Shown here piece by piece: positions 25,782 to 34,758 of a stretch of 64,000 bases of DNA. Under the pieces are notes generated by a model, which was given only the letters and a program-made list of their open reading frames with translations, did no database searches and had not been told where the DNA came from. Positions within the stretch are counted from its first letter, which is position 1; every line of letters begins with the position of its first letter. Made by a program: the position numbers and the translations under genes. The DNA comes from Conexibacter sp. CPCC 206217 (lineage in GTDB: Bacteria; Actinomycetota; Thermoleophilia; Solirubrobacterales; Solirubrobacteraceae), in the NCBI RefSeq assembly GCF_030646165.1, contig NZ_JAUTDO010000007.1, forward strand, positions 124,001 through 188,000, given 5' to 3'.

Positions 25782-26692
25782 GCGCCGCCGCGGCGCGCGT
25801 GCTCGACGTCCGCGCCGGCGCTCGCACGCTGCGGCTCGGCGAGCGGCCGTGGCTGATGGGCATCGTCAACGCGACGCCCGACTCGTTCTCCGACGACGGC
25901 CGCTATCGGACGCTGGAGGCGCGCGTCGAGTTGGCGCGCACGCTGCTGGCGGCCGGCGCCGACGTGATCGACGTCGGGGGCGAGTCCGGCGTCACCAACA
26001 GACCCGCGGTCGAGGTCGACGAGGAGATCGCCCGCGTCGTGCCGCTGATCGAGCGGATCGCCGACGAGCTCGGCGCAGTCGTCTCGGTCGACACCTACAA
26101 GCCGGCCGTCGCCGCGGCGGCGATCGAGGCTGGCGCCTGCATCGTCAACGACGTCAGCGGCCTGCGCGATCCCGGCCTCGCCGACGTCTGCGCTCGCACC
26201 GGCGCCGCGCTGGTGCTGATGCACACGCGCTCCGCGCCGAAGACGAAGCTGCTCGACCCCGAGATGGACGGCCGCATGGCGGACGAGGTCGTCGCGTTCC
26301 TGCGCGAACGGATCGAGCTGGCGCGCTCGCACGGCGTCGCCGCCGAGCAGCTGATCGTCGATCCGGGCCCCGACTTCTGCAAGACGCCGGCGCAGACGGT
26401 CGAGGTGCTGCGGCGGCTCGACGACGTGCTGGCGCTCGGCCGTCCTGTCCTGCTCGCGCTGTCGCGCAAGGACTTCGTCGGCGCGATCACCGGCCGCCCG
26501 CCGCGCGAGCGGCTCGCCGGCACGCTCGCCGCGCTCGCCTGGGGCGTCGACGCCGGCGGCCACGTCTTCCGCATCCACGACGTCGCCGAGGCGGCCGAGT
26601 TCCTGGCGGTGCGCGACGTGCTGGCCGGCCGCCGCGAGCTCGATCCCGACGCGCGCCTGTCCGACAGGCTGCGCTGGGAGCAGCAGTCGTGA
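25778..26692 (+). CDS. folP: Dihydropteroate synthase
   Basis: A 304-residue TIM-barrel enzyme that joins p-aminobenzoate to dihydropterin pyrophosphate in folate synthesis. Motifs: MGIVNATPDSFSDDG, DVIDVGGESG (the usual STRPG is GVTNRPA here), SVDTYKPAVA, NDVSGL, and LALSRKDFVG. The ATG overlaps the stop of the secreted-protein gene (ATGA), an odd coupling. No other folate genes are adjacent. Confidence 0.92.
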   Translation: MSAAAARVLDVRAGARTLRLGERPWLMGIVNATPDSFSDDGRYRTLEARVELARTLLAAGADVIDVGGESGVTNRPAVEVDEEIARVVPLIERIADELGAVVSVDTYKPAVAAAAIEAGACIVNDVSGLRDPGLADVCARTGAALVLMHTRSAPKTKLLDPEMDGRMADEVVAFLRERIELARSHGVAAEQLIVDPGPDFCKTPAQTVEVLRRLDDVLALGRPVLLALSRKDFVGAITGRPPRERLAGTLAALAWGVDAGGHVFRIHDVAEAAEFLAVRDVLAGRRELDPDARLSDRLRWEQQS

Positions 26693-27297
26693 AGCTGTGG
26701 GTCGAGACCGGCTCCGTCGCGGAGGTCGAGCAGCTCGCCGCCTGGGGCGTGCTCGCGGGCGCGACGACGAGCCGGCGACGGTTGGACGACGCCGCAATCG
26801 TGCGGATCTGCGACCTGATCGACGCATCGGTCTCGGTCGACCTCGTCGGCGATGACGCCGAGCAGCTCGTCGCCGACGGACTCGCGCTGGTGCAACTGCA
26901 CGAGCACGTCGTCCCGCGCCTGGCGTGCACCGCGGCCGGGCTGGTCGCGGCGAGCGCGCTCAGCGAGCAGGAGATCGCCGTCGAGTTGACGCATGCCTTC
27001 GCAGCCGGCCAAGCGCTGCTCGCGGCGGAGGCCGGCGCCGCGCTGGTGTCGACCGCGCTGAGTCCACTGGAGGACGCCTCGATCGACGCCGGCGAAACGC
27101 TGCAGGCGATCGTCGAATCGCTGCACGGCGGCGAGACGACCGCACAGGTGCTCGTCGGCGGGATCCGGAACCCGCAACAGGTCGTGCTGGCCGCCCGCCT
27201 GGGCGCCGAGAACGCGTCTGTTCCGGCCGCAGTGCTGCGCCGGATGCTGGAGCATCCGCTGACGGCGGCCGCGGTCGAGCGCGCGCAGACGCCGTAG
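26689..27297 (+). CDS. Transaldolase/TalC-like protein lacking the Schiff-base lysine
   Basis: A 202-residue protein with the TalC/fructose-6-phosphate aldolase layout: KLWVETGSVAEVEQLAAWGVLAGATTS at the start, a central TAAGLVAASALS..HAFAAGQALLAAEAGAALVS, and a C-terminal VLVGGIRNPQQVVLAARLGAENASVPAAVLRRMLEHPLTAAAVE. The catalytic Lys expected in VVKIP is absent (HVVPRLACT, residues 73-81). TTNPS appears as TTSRR and the PFVGR phosphate-site motif as TALSP. It is therefore probably not an active transaldolase. The start is GTG overlapping the folP stop (GTGA). Role unknown. Confidence 0.75.
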   Translation: MKLWVETGSVAEVEQLAAWGVLAGATTSRRRLDDAAIVRICDLIDASVSVDLVGDDAEQLVADGLALVQLHEHVVPRLACTAAGLVAASALSEQEIAVELTHAFAAGQALLAAEAGAALVSTALSPLEDASIDAGETLQAIVESLHGGETTAQVLVGGIRNPQQVVLAARLGAENASVPAAVLRRMLEHPLTAAAVERAQTP

Positions 27298-27304
27298 AAC
27301 GCGC

Positions 27305-27351
27305 TAGCCTTTCCGCTGCTGCATCGCCGGCCGTTGTCTCAACACGGCCGG
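27305..27351 (+). promoter_or_regulatory. Promoter and leader hairpin of the Rho-like gene
   Basis: TAGCCT (27305-27310) is a -10 candidate, giving a leader of about 70 nt. The leader contains CCGGCCG (27327-27333) paired with CGGCCGG (27345-27351) around TTG-TCT-CAA. It ends 24 nt before the AGGAGG ribosome-binding site. Confidence 0.4.
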
Positions 27352-27389
27352 AGCCAACCGATCATCCATCACCCCAGGAGGACCCAATC

Positions 27390-28796
<1,407 letters not shown>

Positions 28797-28813
28797 GGAA
28801 CCGCTTCGCCTGG

Positions 28814-28837
28814 GCGCCCGCCTGACCGGGCGGGCGC
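28814..28837 (+). terminator. Terminator hairpin after the Rho-like gene
   Basis: GCGCCCGCC-TGACCG-GGCGGGCGC is a perfect 9-bp stem 17 nt after the stop. A second inverted repeat (CGGCGAGTT 28851-28859 with AACTCGCCG 28879-28887) follows, before the convergent gene at 28919. Confidence 0.65.
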
Positions 28838-28918
28838 TCCGAGCGAGCACCGGCGAGTTTCGAACCGCTGCGGGCCGGAACTCGCCGCTGCTCGGCGCAG
28901 CGGCGCGTGCGGCTCGCT

Positions 28919-29443
28919 CTACAGCGAGCGCGGGAGGTACGCGACCCGGCCCCAGGAGGGCTCGGGCGCCAGCTCGATCGGCTCGTTGCCGCGATCGGGC
29001 TGCACGTAGGAGAAGGTGTGCGTGTCCTCGTCGAAGGCGACGTCCAGCTCGCCCTCCTTGACCCGCTGGTCGAGCCACGCGCCGCGGAAGATCAGGCGCC
29101 GCAGCCAGTGCACGAGCGAGCGCTCTGATGGGCCGACGAGCTCCGGCCAGCAGTCGTTGACGTGCTCGCCGAGCGCTGAGGCGGGATCGGTCACCTCGCC
29201 GTTGACGACGAGGTTGACGAGGTCCTCCGCCTCCTGCTGCTCCAGGCGGCCGGAGACGAAGCCGAGCTTGCGCGCAGCCTGCTCGCAGCGCTCGCCGAAG
29301 TCGCGCTCGTTGAAGGTGAAGCGAAGCTCTCCGTATTCGAGAACGAAGTCATCGCCTGAGCTGTAGTTTCCGCGTTGGATCATCCGTGAGTGCCGGGTAG
29401 GGGCGGGGCGGCAACACGGCGGCCCTTTCGGCGTCGGCATCAT
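28919..29443 (-). CDS. Hypothetical protein
   Basis: A 174-residue acidic soluble protein that I do not recognise. It has no signal peptide or membrane segment. It begins with a short Pro/Cys-rich stretch, then DDFVLEYGELRFTFNERDFGERCEQAARKLGF, and a C-terminal half with HTFSYVQPDRGNEPIELAPEPSWGRVAYLP. The ATG at 29443 is chosen because AGGAGGAG lies about 9 nt upstream on the minus strand. It is convergent with the Rho-like gene and divergent from the MOSC gene. Confidence 0.7.
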   Translation of the reverse strand: MMPTPKGPPCCRPAPTRHSRMIQRGNYSSGDDFVLEYGELRFTFNERDFGERCEQAARKLGFVSGRLEQQEAEDLVNLVVNGEVTDPASALGEHVNDCWPELVGPSERSLVHWLRRLIFRGAWLDQRVKEGELDVAFDEDTHTFSYVQPDRGNEPIELAPEPSWGRVAYLPRSL

Positions 29444-29498
29444 ATGCAGCACTCCTCCTGATCCGTGTCCCCTGCACGCGAACTTGCAGCGTCTCAGC

Positions 29499-29515
29499 GG
29501 CCCCTTTCAGGGGCC
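29499..29515 (+). other. Hairpin in a divergent promoter region
   Basis: GGCCCCT-TTC-AGGGGCC is a perfect 7-bp stem followed by TTCGCGC. It lies between two divergent gene starts, so it is not an ordinary end-of-operon terminator; it could act in the MOSC-gene leader. Confidence 0.35.
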
Positions 29516-29588
29516 TTCGCGCAGAACGTTCCTGCAAGGCGCATGAATCGCGGCTTCGGACAGGTCGTGTGTCAGGATCTTGCGTCCG

Positions 29589-30227
29589 ATGCACGTCGCC
29601 GAGCTGTGGGTCTATCCGGTCAAATCGCTCGCGGGTCAGCCCCTGCAGCGTGCGACGATCGGCGCCGACGGCATCCCCGGCGACCGCCGCGTGCAGGTGC
29701 GCGACGGCGACGACCGGCTTGTGACGGCCCGCACGCGCCACCGCCTGCTCGCGCTCAGAGCGACGCTCGATGCCGGCGGCTGCGCGCTCGTCGACGGCGT
29801 CCCGTGGCGCGATCCGGCGGCGCTGGCAGCCGTCCGCGACGCCGTCGCCGACGACGACGCGCGGCTGATCGAGATGAACGGCGACGCGCGCTTCGACGAC
29901 ACGACGCTGCTGATCGCGACCGACGGCGCGGTGCAGGCGCTCGGGGTCGATCGCCGGCGGCTGCGGCCGAACATCCTGATCGCCGGGGTGGAGGGGCTCG
30001 CCGAGCGTGGGTGGCCCGGTGGGAGACTGCGCGTCGGCAGCGCGCTGATCGACGTCGAGAAGGTCTGCAAGCGCTGCGTGATGACGACGCTTGACCCCGA
30101 CACGCAGGCGGTCTCGCCCGACGTGCTGCGGCGCATCAACGCCGACTACGACGGCCGCTTCGCGCTCAACTGCTGGGTCGCCGAGCCCGGCGAGGTCGCC
30201 GTCGGCGACCCCGTCGAGCTGGTCTGA
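29589..30227 (+). CDS. MOSC-domain protein
   Basis: A 212-residue protein with the N-terminal beta-barrel (MHVAELWVYPVKSLAGQPL) and C-terminal MOSC domain found in YcbX/mARC-type molybdenum-cofactor proteins. The conserved segment VCKRCVMTTLDPDT carries C160 and C163; the second is the likely Mo-ligand position. No ferredoxin domain is fused. The ATG at 29589 is chosen with AGGA about 10 nt upstream; a TTG 9 bp earlier is possible. Probable role: reduction of N-hydroxylated compounds or sulfur transfer. Confidence 0.85.
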   Translation: MHVAELWVYPVKSLAGQPLQRATIGADGIPGDRRVQVRDGDDRLVTARTRHRLLALRATLDAGGCALVDGVPWRDPAALAAVRDAVADDDARLIEMNGDARFDDTTLLIATDGAVQALGVDRRRLRPNILIAGVEGLAERGWPGGRLRVGSALIDVEKVCKRCVMTTLDPDTQAVSPDVLRRINADYDGRFALNCWVAEPGEVAVGDPVELV

Positions 30228-30238
30228 ACGGGCGCGGC

Positions 30239-30261
30239 GGCGCGGCGGCCCTCGCCGCGCC
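30239..30261. terminator. Bidirectional terminator hairpin
   Basis: GGCGCGGCG-GCCCT-CGCCGCGCC is a perfect 9-bp stem between the convergent MOSC and Ohr genes. Confidence 0.6.
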
Positions 30262-30285
30262 ACGCACGTCCGCTCTCGCGCCGTC

Positions 30286-30720
30286 TCAGTCGACCGGCGC
30301 GCCGTTCGCGGTCAGGACGACGTCTATGTTGCCGCGGGTCGCGTTGGAGTAGGGACAGACCTGATGCGCGGCGCGCACCAGCTCGACGGCGGCGTCGCCG
30401 CTGACCGACGGCAGCGTGACGTGCAGTTCGCCGGCGAGCTTGAAGCCGCCGTCGCCGGTCGGCAGCAGGCTCACCTTCGAGTCGATCGAGGCGTCGTCGG
30501 CCTCGACTCTCTGACGGCGCGCGACGGCGCCGAGCGCGCCCTCGAAGCACGCTGCCCAGCCGACCGCGAACAGCTGCTCGGGATTGGTCCCGCCGCCGGC
30601 GCCGCCCATCTCGGTCGGGAGCCGCAGATCGACGTCGAGCACGCCGTCCGACGTGCGTCCGTGACCGTTCGCGCGGCCGCCCGCGACGGTCGCCTCAGCG
30701 GTGTAGAGCACCTTGGCCAT
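30286..30720 (-). CDS. ohr: Ohr/OsmC-family organic hydroperoxide reductase
   Basis: A 144-residue thiol peroxidase. It starts MAKVLYTAEATVAGGRANGH. The two catalytic cysteines are C58 (GWAACFEGAL) and C122 (VCPYSNATRGN); the second motif is specific to the Ohr group. The family reduces organic hydroperoxides with lipoylated partners as electron donors. An in-frame ATG 12 bp upstream (30732, MDHH) is also possible. It is divergent from a two-component operon; no OhrR repressor gene is adjacent. Confidence 0.9.
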   Translation of the reverse strand: MAKVLYTAEATVAGGRANGHGRTSDGVLDVDLRLPTEMGGAGGGTNPEQLFAVGWAACFEGALGAVARRQRVEADDASIDSKVSLLPTGDGGFKLAGELHVTLPSVSGDAAVELVRAAHQVCPYSNATRGNIDVVLTANGAPVD

Positions 30721-30754
30721 GTGGTGGTCCATTCGTTCGTTGCGGTTTGCGTGC

Positions 30755-30769
30755 GGGATGGAACATCCC
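30755..30769. promoter_or_regulatory. Palindrome GGGATG-GAA-CATCCC
   Basis: A perfect 6-3-6 inverted repeat lies between the divergent ohr and response-regulator genes. The 15-bp length matches a dimeric-regulator site but it does not resemble the OhrR consensus. Confidence 0.4.
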
Positions 30770-30850
30770 TCCTGCAACTCTACGCACGCGTTTGCCACGA
30801 AATTGCGCAAGAGGGGGCGAGAAACACCGTCGATCTGGCTCAGGACGCCC

Positions 30851-31573
30851 ATGAACGACGACCGCCCAACCATCTTGATCGTCGAGGACGACCGCACCAC
30901 GCGCTCGTATCTCGCCGACAACCTCTCGGCCGACGGCTATGAGCCGCTCTCCGTCGAGTCGGTCGACGAGGCGCTCGCCTCGTTCGAGCAGCGCTACCCG
31001 GACCTCGTGCTGCTCGACCTCGGACTGCCCGGCCGCGACGGACTCGAGCTGGTGCAGGAGATCCGCGCCTCCGACGGCCTCGTCAGCCGTGTCGATCCGA
31101 CCCTGCCGCTGCTGGTCCTGAGCGGCCGCGCGACGGAGCTGCACCGTGTCCGCGCGATCGACCGCGGCGCCGACGACGTGCTCGTGAAGCCGTTCTCCTA
31201 TCCGGAGCTGCGCGCCCGCATCGGCGCGCTGCTGCGGCGATCCGAGCACCGCACCCGTCACGGCCGCATGCGCGTCGGCCCGCTGGAGATCGACCCGGCG
31301 GCGCGCACGGTCCGCCTCAACGGCAGGCCGTTGTCGCTGTCGCAGAAGGAGTTCGCGCTGCTGCGCACGCTTGCGCTGGATCCCACCAGAGTCCATTCCA
31401 AGGACGAGCTGCTGCGCAACATCTGGGGCTACCGCCAATTGGGTTCGACGCGCACGTTGGATTCCCACGCCTGCCGCCTGCGCCAGAAGCTCTCCCGCGA
31501 CGGCGAGCGGTTCGTCGTGAACGTGTGGGGAATCGGCTACCGCTTGTGCGACGGGCCGGTGGGGCGGGGATGA
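30851..31573 (+). CDS. OmpR/PhoB-family response regulator
   Basis: A 240-residue regulator. The receiver domain has acidic residues E12-D14, phospho-acceptor D56 (LLDLGLP) and K113 (VKPF). The winged-helix domain (about 135-235) contains LSLSQKEFALLRTLALDP and DSHACRLRQKL. It is coupled by ATGA to a histidine kinase gene and followed by Tad pilus genes, so pilus or surface regulation is a plausible output. No clear promoter seen; GAGGGGGCGAG lies about 25 nt upstream. Confidence 0.9.
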   Translation: MNDDRPTILIVEDDRTTRSYLADNLSADGYEPLSVESVDEALASFEQRYPDLVLLDLGLPGRDGLELVQEIRASDGLVSRVDPTLPLLVLSGRATELHRVRAIDRGADDVLVKPFSYPELRARIGALLRRSEHRTRHGRMRVGPLEIDPAARTVRLNGRPLSLSQKEFALLRTLALDPTRVHSKDELLRNIWGYRQLGSTRTLDSHACRLRQKLSRDGERFVVNVWGIGYRLCDGPVGRG

Positions 31574-32325
31574 GCGGCGTGGTTGCGATCAGCGGCTGGC
31601 TCGCGGCTGCGGTTGCCGCGCTCCACGGGCGGATCGTGCTTGCGCGGCGGATGGAGCTGGTCGCGCGGGCGTGCCATGAGCTGCGCGGCCCGCTCACGGC
31701 TGCGCGGCTGGCGGCGCAGTTCGCGGCGCGCGGGCCGGAGCTTGCCGGCGGCATGATCCCGGCGGCATCGGTGCGCGGGCCGCTGCAGGCGATCGACCTG
31801 GAGCTGGGGAGGGCGCGCCTCTCGCTCGCGGACCTGACGGCCGCCCGCGGCGGCGCGCGCGCCGCCGAGCGCGCCTGCACCTTCGACGTCGGCGTGCTGC
31901 TGGTCGACGCTGCGGAGGCGTTTCGCCCGATCGCCGCGCAGCACGGCGTGCGCCTGCGCGTCGAGCAGCCGCCCGGCCACGCGCTCGTCCACGGCGACCG
32001 CGCGCGCCTTGCGCAGGCCTGCGGAAACCTGCTCGCGAACGCGATCGAGCACGGGCGGCGGGACGAAGACGAGGGAGAGGTCGTCCTGCGGGCGCGCGCC
32101 GGGCTGCACACGGTCCGGATCGAGGTGCTCGACGACGGGCCGGGACTGCCGGCTCCGGTGGCGCAGCTGGTTCGCCGCCGGCCGCGCGGCGGTCGCGCGG
32201 CACGCGGTCGCGGACTCGCGATCGTCGCCGACATCGCCGCGCGCCACCGCGGCCGGCTCGCCTCCGCGCCGACCGACCGCGGCGCCCGCTTGGTGCTGGA
32301 GCTGCCGACGGCGGTGGACGGATGA
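31570..32325 (+). CDS. Short sensor histidine kinase
   Basis: A 251-residue kinase with one N-terminal hydrophobic segment (1-20) and no extracellular sensor. The phospho-accepting H36 lies in ARACHELRGPLTAARLA. The ATPase domain has the N box QACGNLLANAIEHG, G1 box DDGPGLP and a G2-like GRGLAIV. The lack of a sensing domain suggests it senses within the membrane or through a partner. ATG overlaps the regulator stop (ATGA). Confidence 0.85.
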   Translation: MSGVVAISGWLAAAVAALHGRIVLARRMELVARACHELRGPLTAARLAAQFAARGPELAGGMIPAASVRGPLQAIDLELGRARLSLADLTAARGGARAAERACTFDVGVLLVDAAEAFRPIAAQHGVRLRVEQPPGHALVHGDRARLAQACGNLLANAIEHGRRDEDEGEVVLRARAGLHTVRIEVLDDGPGLPAPVAQLVRRRPRGGRAARGRGLAIVADIAARHRGRLASAPTDRGARLVLELPTAVDG

Positions 32326-32383
32326 ACGATCCGTGTCACGCGCTCCCGCGCCGCCCGCGACTGTCGCCGACGGCGGTGGCGCA

Positions 32384-33076
32384 ATGAACCACCGCCGGCG
32401 CGCCCTCCTGCTGATCGCGCTCGCGCTGCTGCTGGGGCTGCTCGCGGCGTCGAGCGTCCAGCGCCGCGAGGCTGCGCTGGACGCTGCGCTCGGTCCGCCC
32501 GCGCGGGTGCTGGTGACCGCGGCACCGGTCGTCGCCGGCGCACCGCTCGCCGACGCTCGCCCGGCGCTGCGCGAGCTGCCGCGCCGCTACGTGCCACCCG
32601 ACGCCTTGACCGATCCGCGGCTGCTGGCGGGCGCGCAGGCGGCGGTGGCGCTGCCCGCCGGCGCGTACGTCACGCGGGCGGTGTTGCGCACCCCGGGGGC
32701 CGCCGCCGTGCCGGTCGGCCCAGGCGAGCGCGCCGCGGAGGTCGTCGCGCGCGGCGATCCGGCCACGATCGTCGCCGGCAGCCGCGTGGACGTGCTCGTG
32801 ACACGCGATGCGACCGGCGAACGTCCGGGGACGACCGTGCTCGCGTTGGAGGACGTCGAGGTGCTCGACGCCGGCCCGCCGGCACCCGGCGAGGAGGCCG
32901 CGGCCGGCGGCGGCGACGGCGATCGGGTCGCCGCCTCGCTGCGCGTCACGGTCCGTCAGGCGGTCTACCTGGCGGCCGCGCAGAGCTTCGCGCGCGAGCT
33001 GCGGCTGCTGCCGCGCGCCCCCGACGACCGCCGCCGCGGCCGCGCCGGCCTCGCGATCGACGAGCGCCTGCGATGA
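32384..33076 (+). CDS. cpaB: CpaB/RcpC-like Flp pilus assembly protein (SAF domain)
   Basis: A 230-residue protein with an N-terminal membrane anchor (RALLLIALALLLGLLAA) and an SAF domain (about 42-105, VLVTAAPVVAGAPL, LPAGAYVTRAVL), followed by a CpaB-like part with GSRVDVLVTRD and AVYLAAAQSFARELRLLPR. It should work at the outer membrane face or cell wall in Tad pilus assembly. It lies 58 bp after the kinase gene and is separated from cpaF by two c-di-GMP genes. Confidence 0.75.
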   Translation: MNHRRRALLLIALALLLGLLAASSVQRREAALDAALGPPARVLVTAAPVVAGAPLADARPALRELPRRYVPPDALTDPRLLAGAQAAVALPAGAYVTRAVLRTPGAAAVPVGPGERAAEVVARGDPATIVAGSRVDVLVTRDATGERPGTTVLALEDVEVLDAGPPAPGEEAAAGGGDGDRVAASLRVTVRQAVYLAAAQSFARELRLLPRAPDDRRRGRAGLAIDERLR

Positions 33077-33372
33077 GCGCGAGACGTGCGGTGGCGACCG
33101 CGCGACGGCGCTGCTGCGCGCGCGTGGCCGCTCCGCGACAAGCGCCCGGCGTCGCCGCGCCGACGAACCAGATCACGCTAGCGGCGTGATCGGACCGATC
33201 TGTAATCAGGGCTCAAGGAATCGGTCGCTTGAGCCGATTCTCACGCTGAGCGCATGTCAAGGAGACTGCTCCTCAACGGGGTCGTGCCCGTCACCGTCGT
33301 CGCTCGCGCGACGGCTCCAGCCTTGCCGCACTGCGGCACGGTCGCCGCCTCGTGCGCGCGGGAGGGTCGCGC
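33077..33372 (+). other. 296-bp gap with two hairpins before the HD-GYP gene
   Basis: GATCACGC-TAGCG-GCGTGATC (33171-33191) is a perfect 8-bp stem. It is followed by GGCTCAAG (33210-33217) paired with CTTGAGCC (33228-33235). The first may terminate the cpaB transcript. The downstream 130 nt would form a structured leader of the HD-GYP gene. I could not match it to a c-di-GMP riboswitch. Confidence 0.4.
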
Positions 33373-34758
33373 GTGAGACGGTCCGAGGCGCCGTCCTGGC
33401 ACGAGATCCGTGCCGAGCTGGCGCTCGGCCTCCCATTCCTCGCCGCGGCGATCGCGCTCGCGCTGCTGTTCAACTCCGGCCGTTCGCTGGAGATCGGCCC
33501 GGCGCTCGTGCTCGTGATCGCCTACGGCGCGCTCTCGCACGTGCGCTTCTACGCCGGCGCCGGCCACACGGTGCCCACGCAGCTCGTCTTCGTGACGATG
33601 CTCTACACGCTGCCGACCGAGCTGGTTCCGCTGCTGGTGCTGGTCGGCATGCTCGTCGGCAACCTGCCCGACTACGCGCGCGGCGCGCTGCATCCGGCGC
33701 GCGCGGCGATGCTGCCCGGGGACGCGTGGCATTCGGTCGGGCCGGCGCTCGTGCTGCTGGCGGCCGGCGCGGTCAATCCGCTCGGCGGCGACTGGATCTG
33801 GCTGATCCCGGCGCTCGCAGCGCAGTTCGCGATCGAGCTGGTCGTCTCCGCGGTGCGCTCCAGACTCGCGCTCGACATCCCGCTGCGCGACCAGCTGCGC
33901 GCGCTCGAATGGGTCTGGCTCGTCGACGCGCTGCTGACGCCGGCCGGCGTGCTCGCCGCGATGGCCTCGGTCGACCGTCCCTACGCCTTCCTGCTGGTGC
34001 TGCCGCTCGCGCTGCTGCTGACCGTCTTCGCGCGCGAGCGCAACGAGCGGCTCGAACAGGCGCTGGAGCTTGGCGGCGCCTACCGCGGCATCGCGATGCT
34101 GCTCGGCGACCTGCTGGAGGACGCCGACGAGTACACCGGCGGCGACCACACGCGCGGCGTCGTGGCGCTGTCGCTGGAGGTCGCCGACGAGCTCGGGCTC
34201 GACATGCGCGAGCGCCACAACGTCGAGCTGGCGGCGCTGCTGCACGACATCGGCAAGATCGTGATCCCGACCGAGATCATCAACAGACCCGGTCCGCTGG
34301 ACGAGACCGAGTGGGAGCTGATGAAGACGCACACGGTCGAGGGGCAGCGGATGCTCGACCGCGTCGGCGGTCCGCTCGCCGACATCGGCCGGATCGTGCG
34401 CGCCTCGCACGAGCGCTGGGACGGCGGCGGCTATCCCGACGGCCTCGGCGGCGGCAGGATCCCGAAGGAGGCGACGGTCGTCGCCGCCTGCGACGCCTTC
34501 AACGCGATGACGACCGACCGCTCCTACCGCCGCGCGCGCTCGCCGCAGGAGGCGCTCGAAGAGCTGCGCACGCACGCGGGGCGGCAGTTCGCCCCCGAGG
34601 TCGTCGAGGCGATCGTGCGCGTCGTCGGCCGCGAGCTGGCCGCGACCGAAGCGGGCAGGCAGCTCGGCGACGGCCTCGTTCTACCGCCCGCGAGCGAGCT
34701 GGCTCAGGCCGGGATCGACGTCAACACGTCGCCCTCGTCCTCGCCGTCGCTGTCCTGA
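33373..34758 (+). CDS. Membrane HD-GYP domain protein (putative c-di-GMP phosphodiesterase)
   Basis: A 461-residue protein with about seven N-terminal membrane segments (17-220) and a complete HD-GYP domain (about 235-430). H291-D292 (LLHDIGK), HERWDGGGYPDGL (346-358) and DAFNAMTTDRSYR are present, so hydrolysis of c-di-GMP is expected. The GTG at 33373 has GGGAGG 6-7 nt upstream and is preferred over an upstream GTG at 33352. The last 55 bp overlap the convergent EAL-HDOD gene. It sits between pilus genes, which suggests c-di-GMP control of Tad pili. Confidence 0.88.
   Translation: MRRSEAPSWHEIRAELALGLPFLAAAIALALLFNSGRSLEIGPALVLVIAYGALSHVRFYAGAGHTVPTQLVFVTMLYTLPTELVPLLVLVGMLVGNLPDYARGALHPARAAMLPGDAWHSVGPALVLLAAGAVNPLGGDWIWLIPALAAQFAIELVVSAVRSRLALDIPLRDQLRALEWVWLVDALLTPAGVLAAMASVDRPYAFLLVLPLALLLTVFARERNERLEQALELGGAYRGIAMLLGDLLEDADEYTGGDHTRGVVALSLEVADELGLDMRERHNVELAALLHDIGKIVIPTEIINRPGPLDETEWELMKTHTVEGQRMLDRVGGPLADIGRIVRASHERWDGGGYPDGLGGGRIPKEATVVAACDAFNAMTTDRSYRRARSPQEALEELRTHAGRQFAPEVVEAIVRVVGRELAATEAGRQLGDGLVLPPASELAQAGIDVNTSPSSSPSLS

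Noticed and set aside
28797..28918. Small RNA gene after the Rho-like gene
   Set aside because: The hairpins are explained as terminators between convergent genes; there is no promoter-like sequence of its own.
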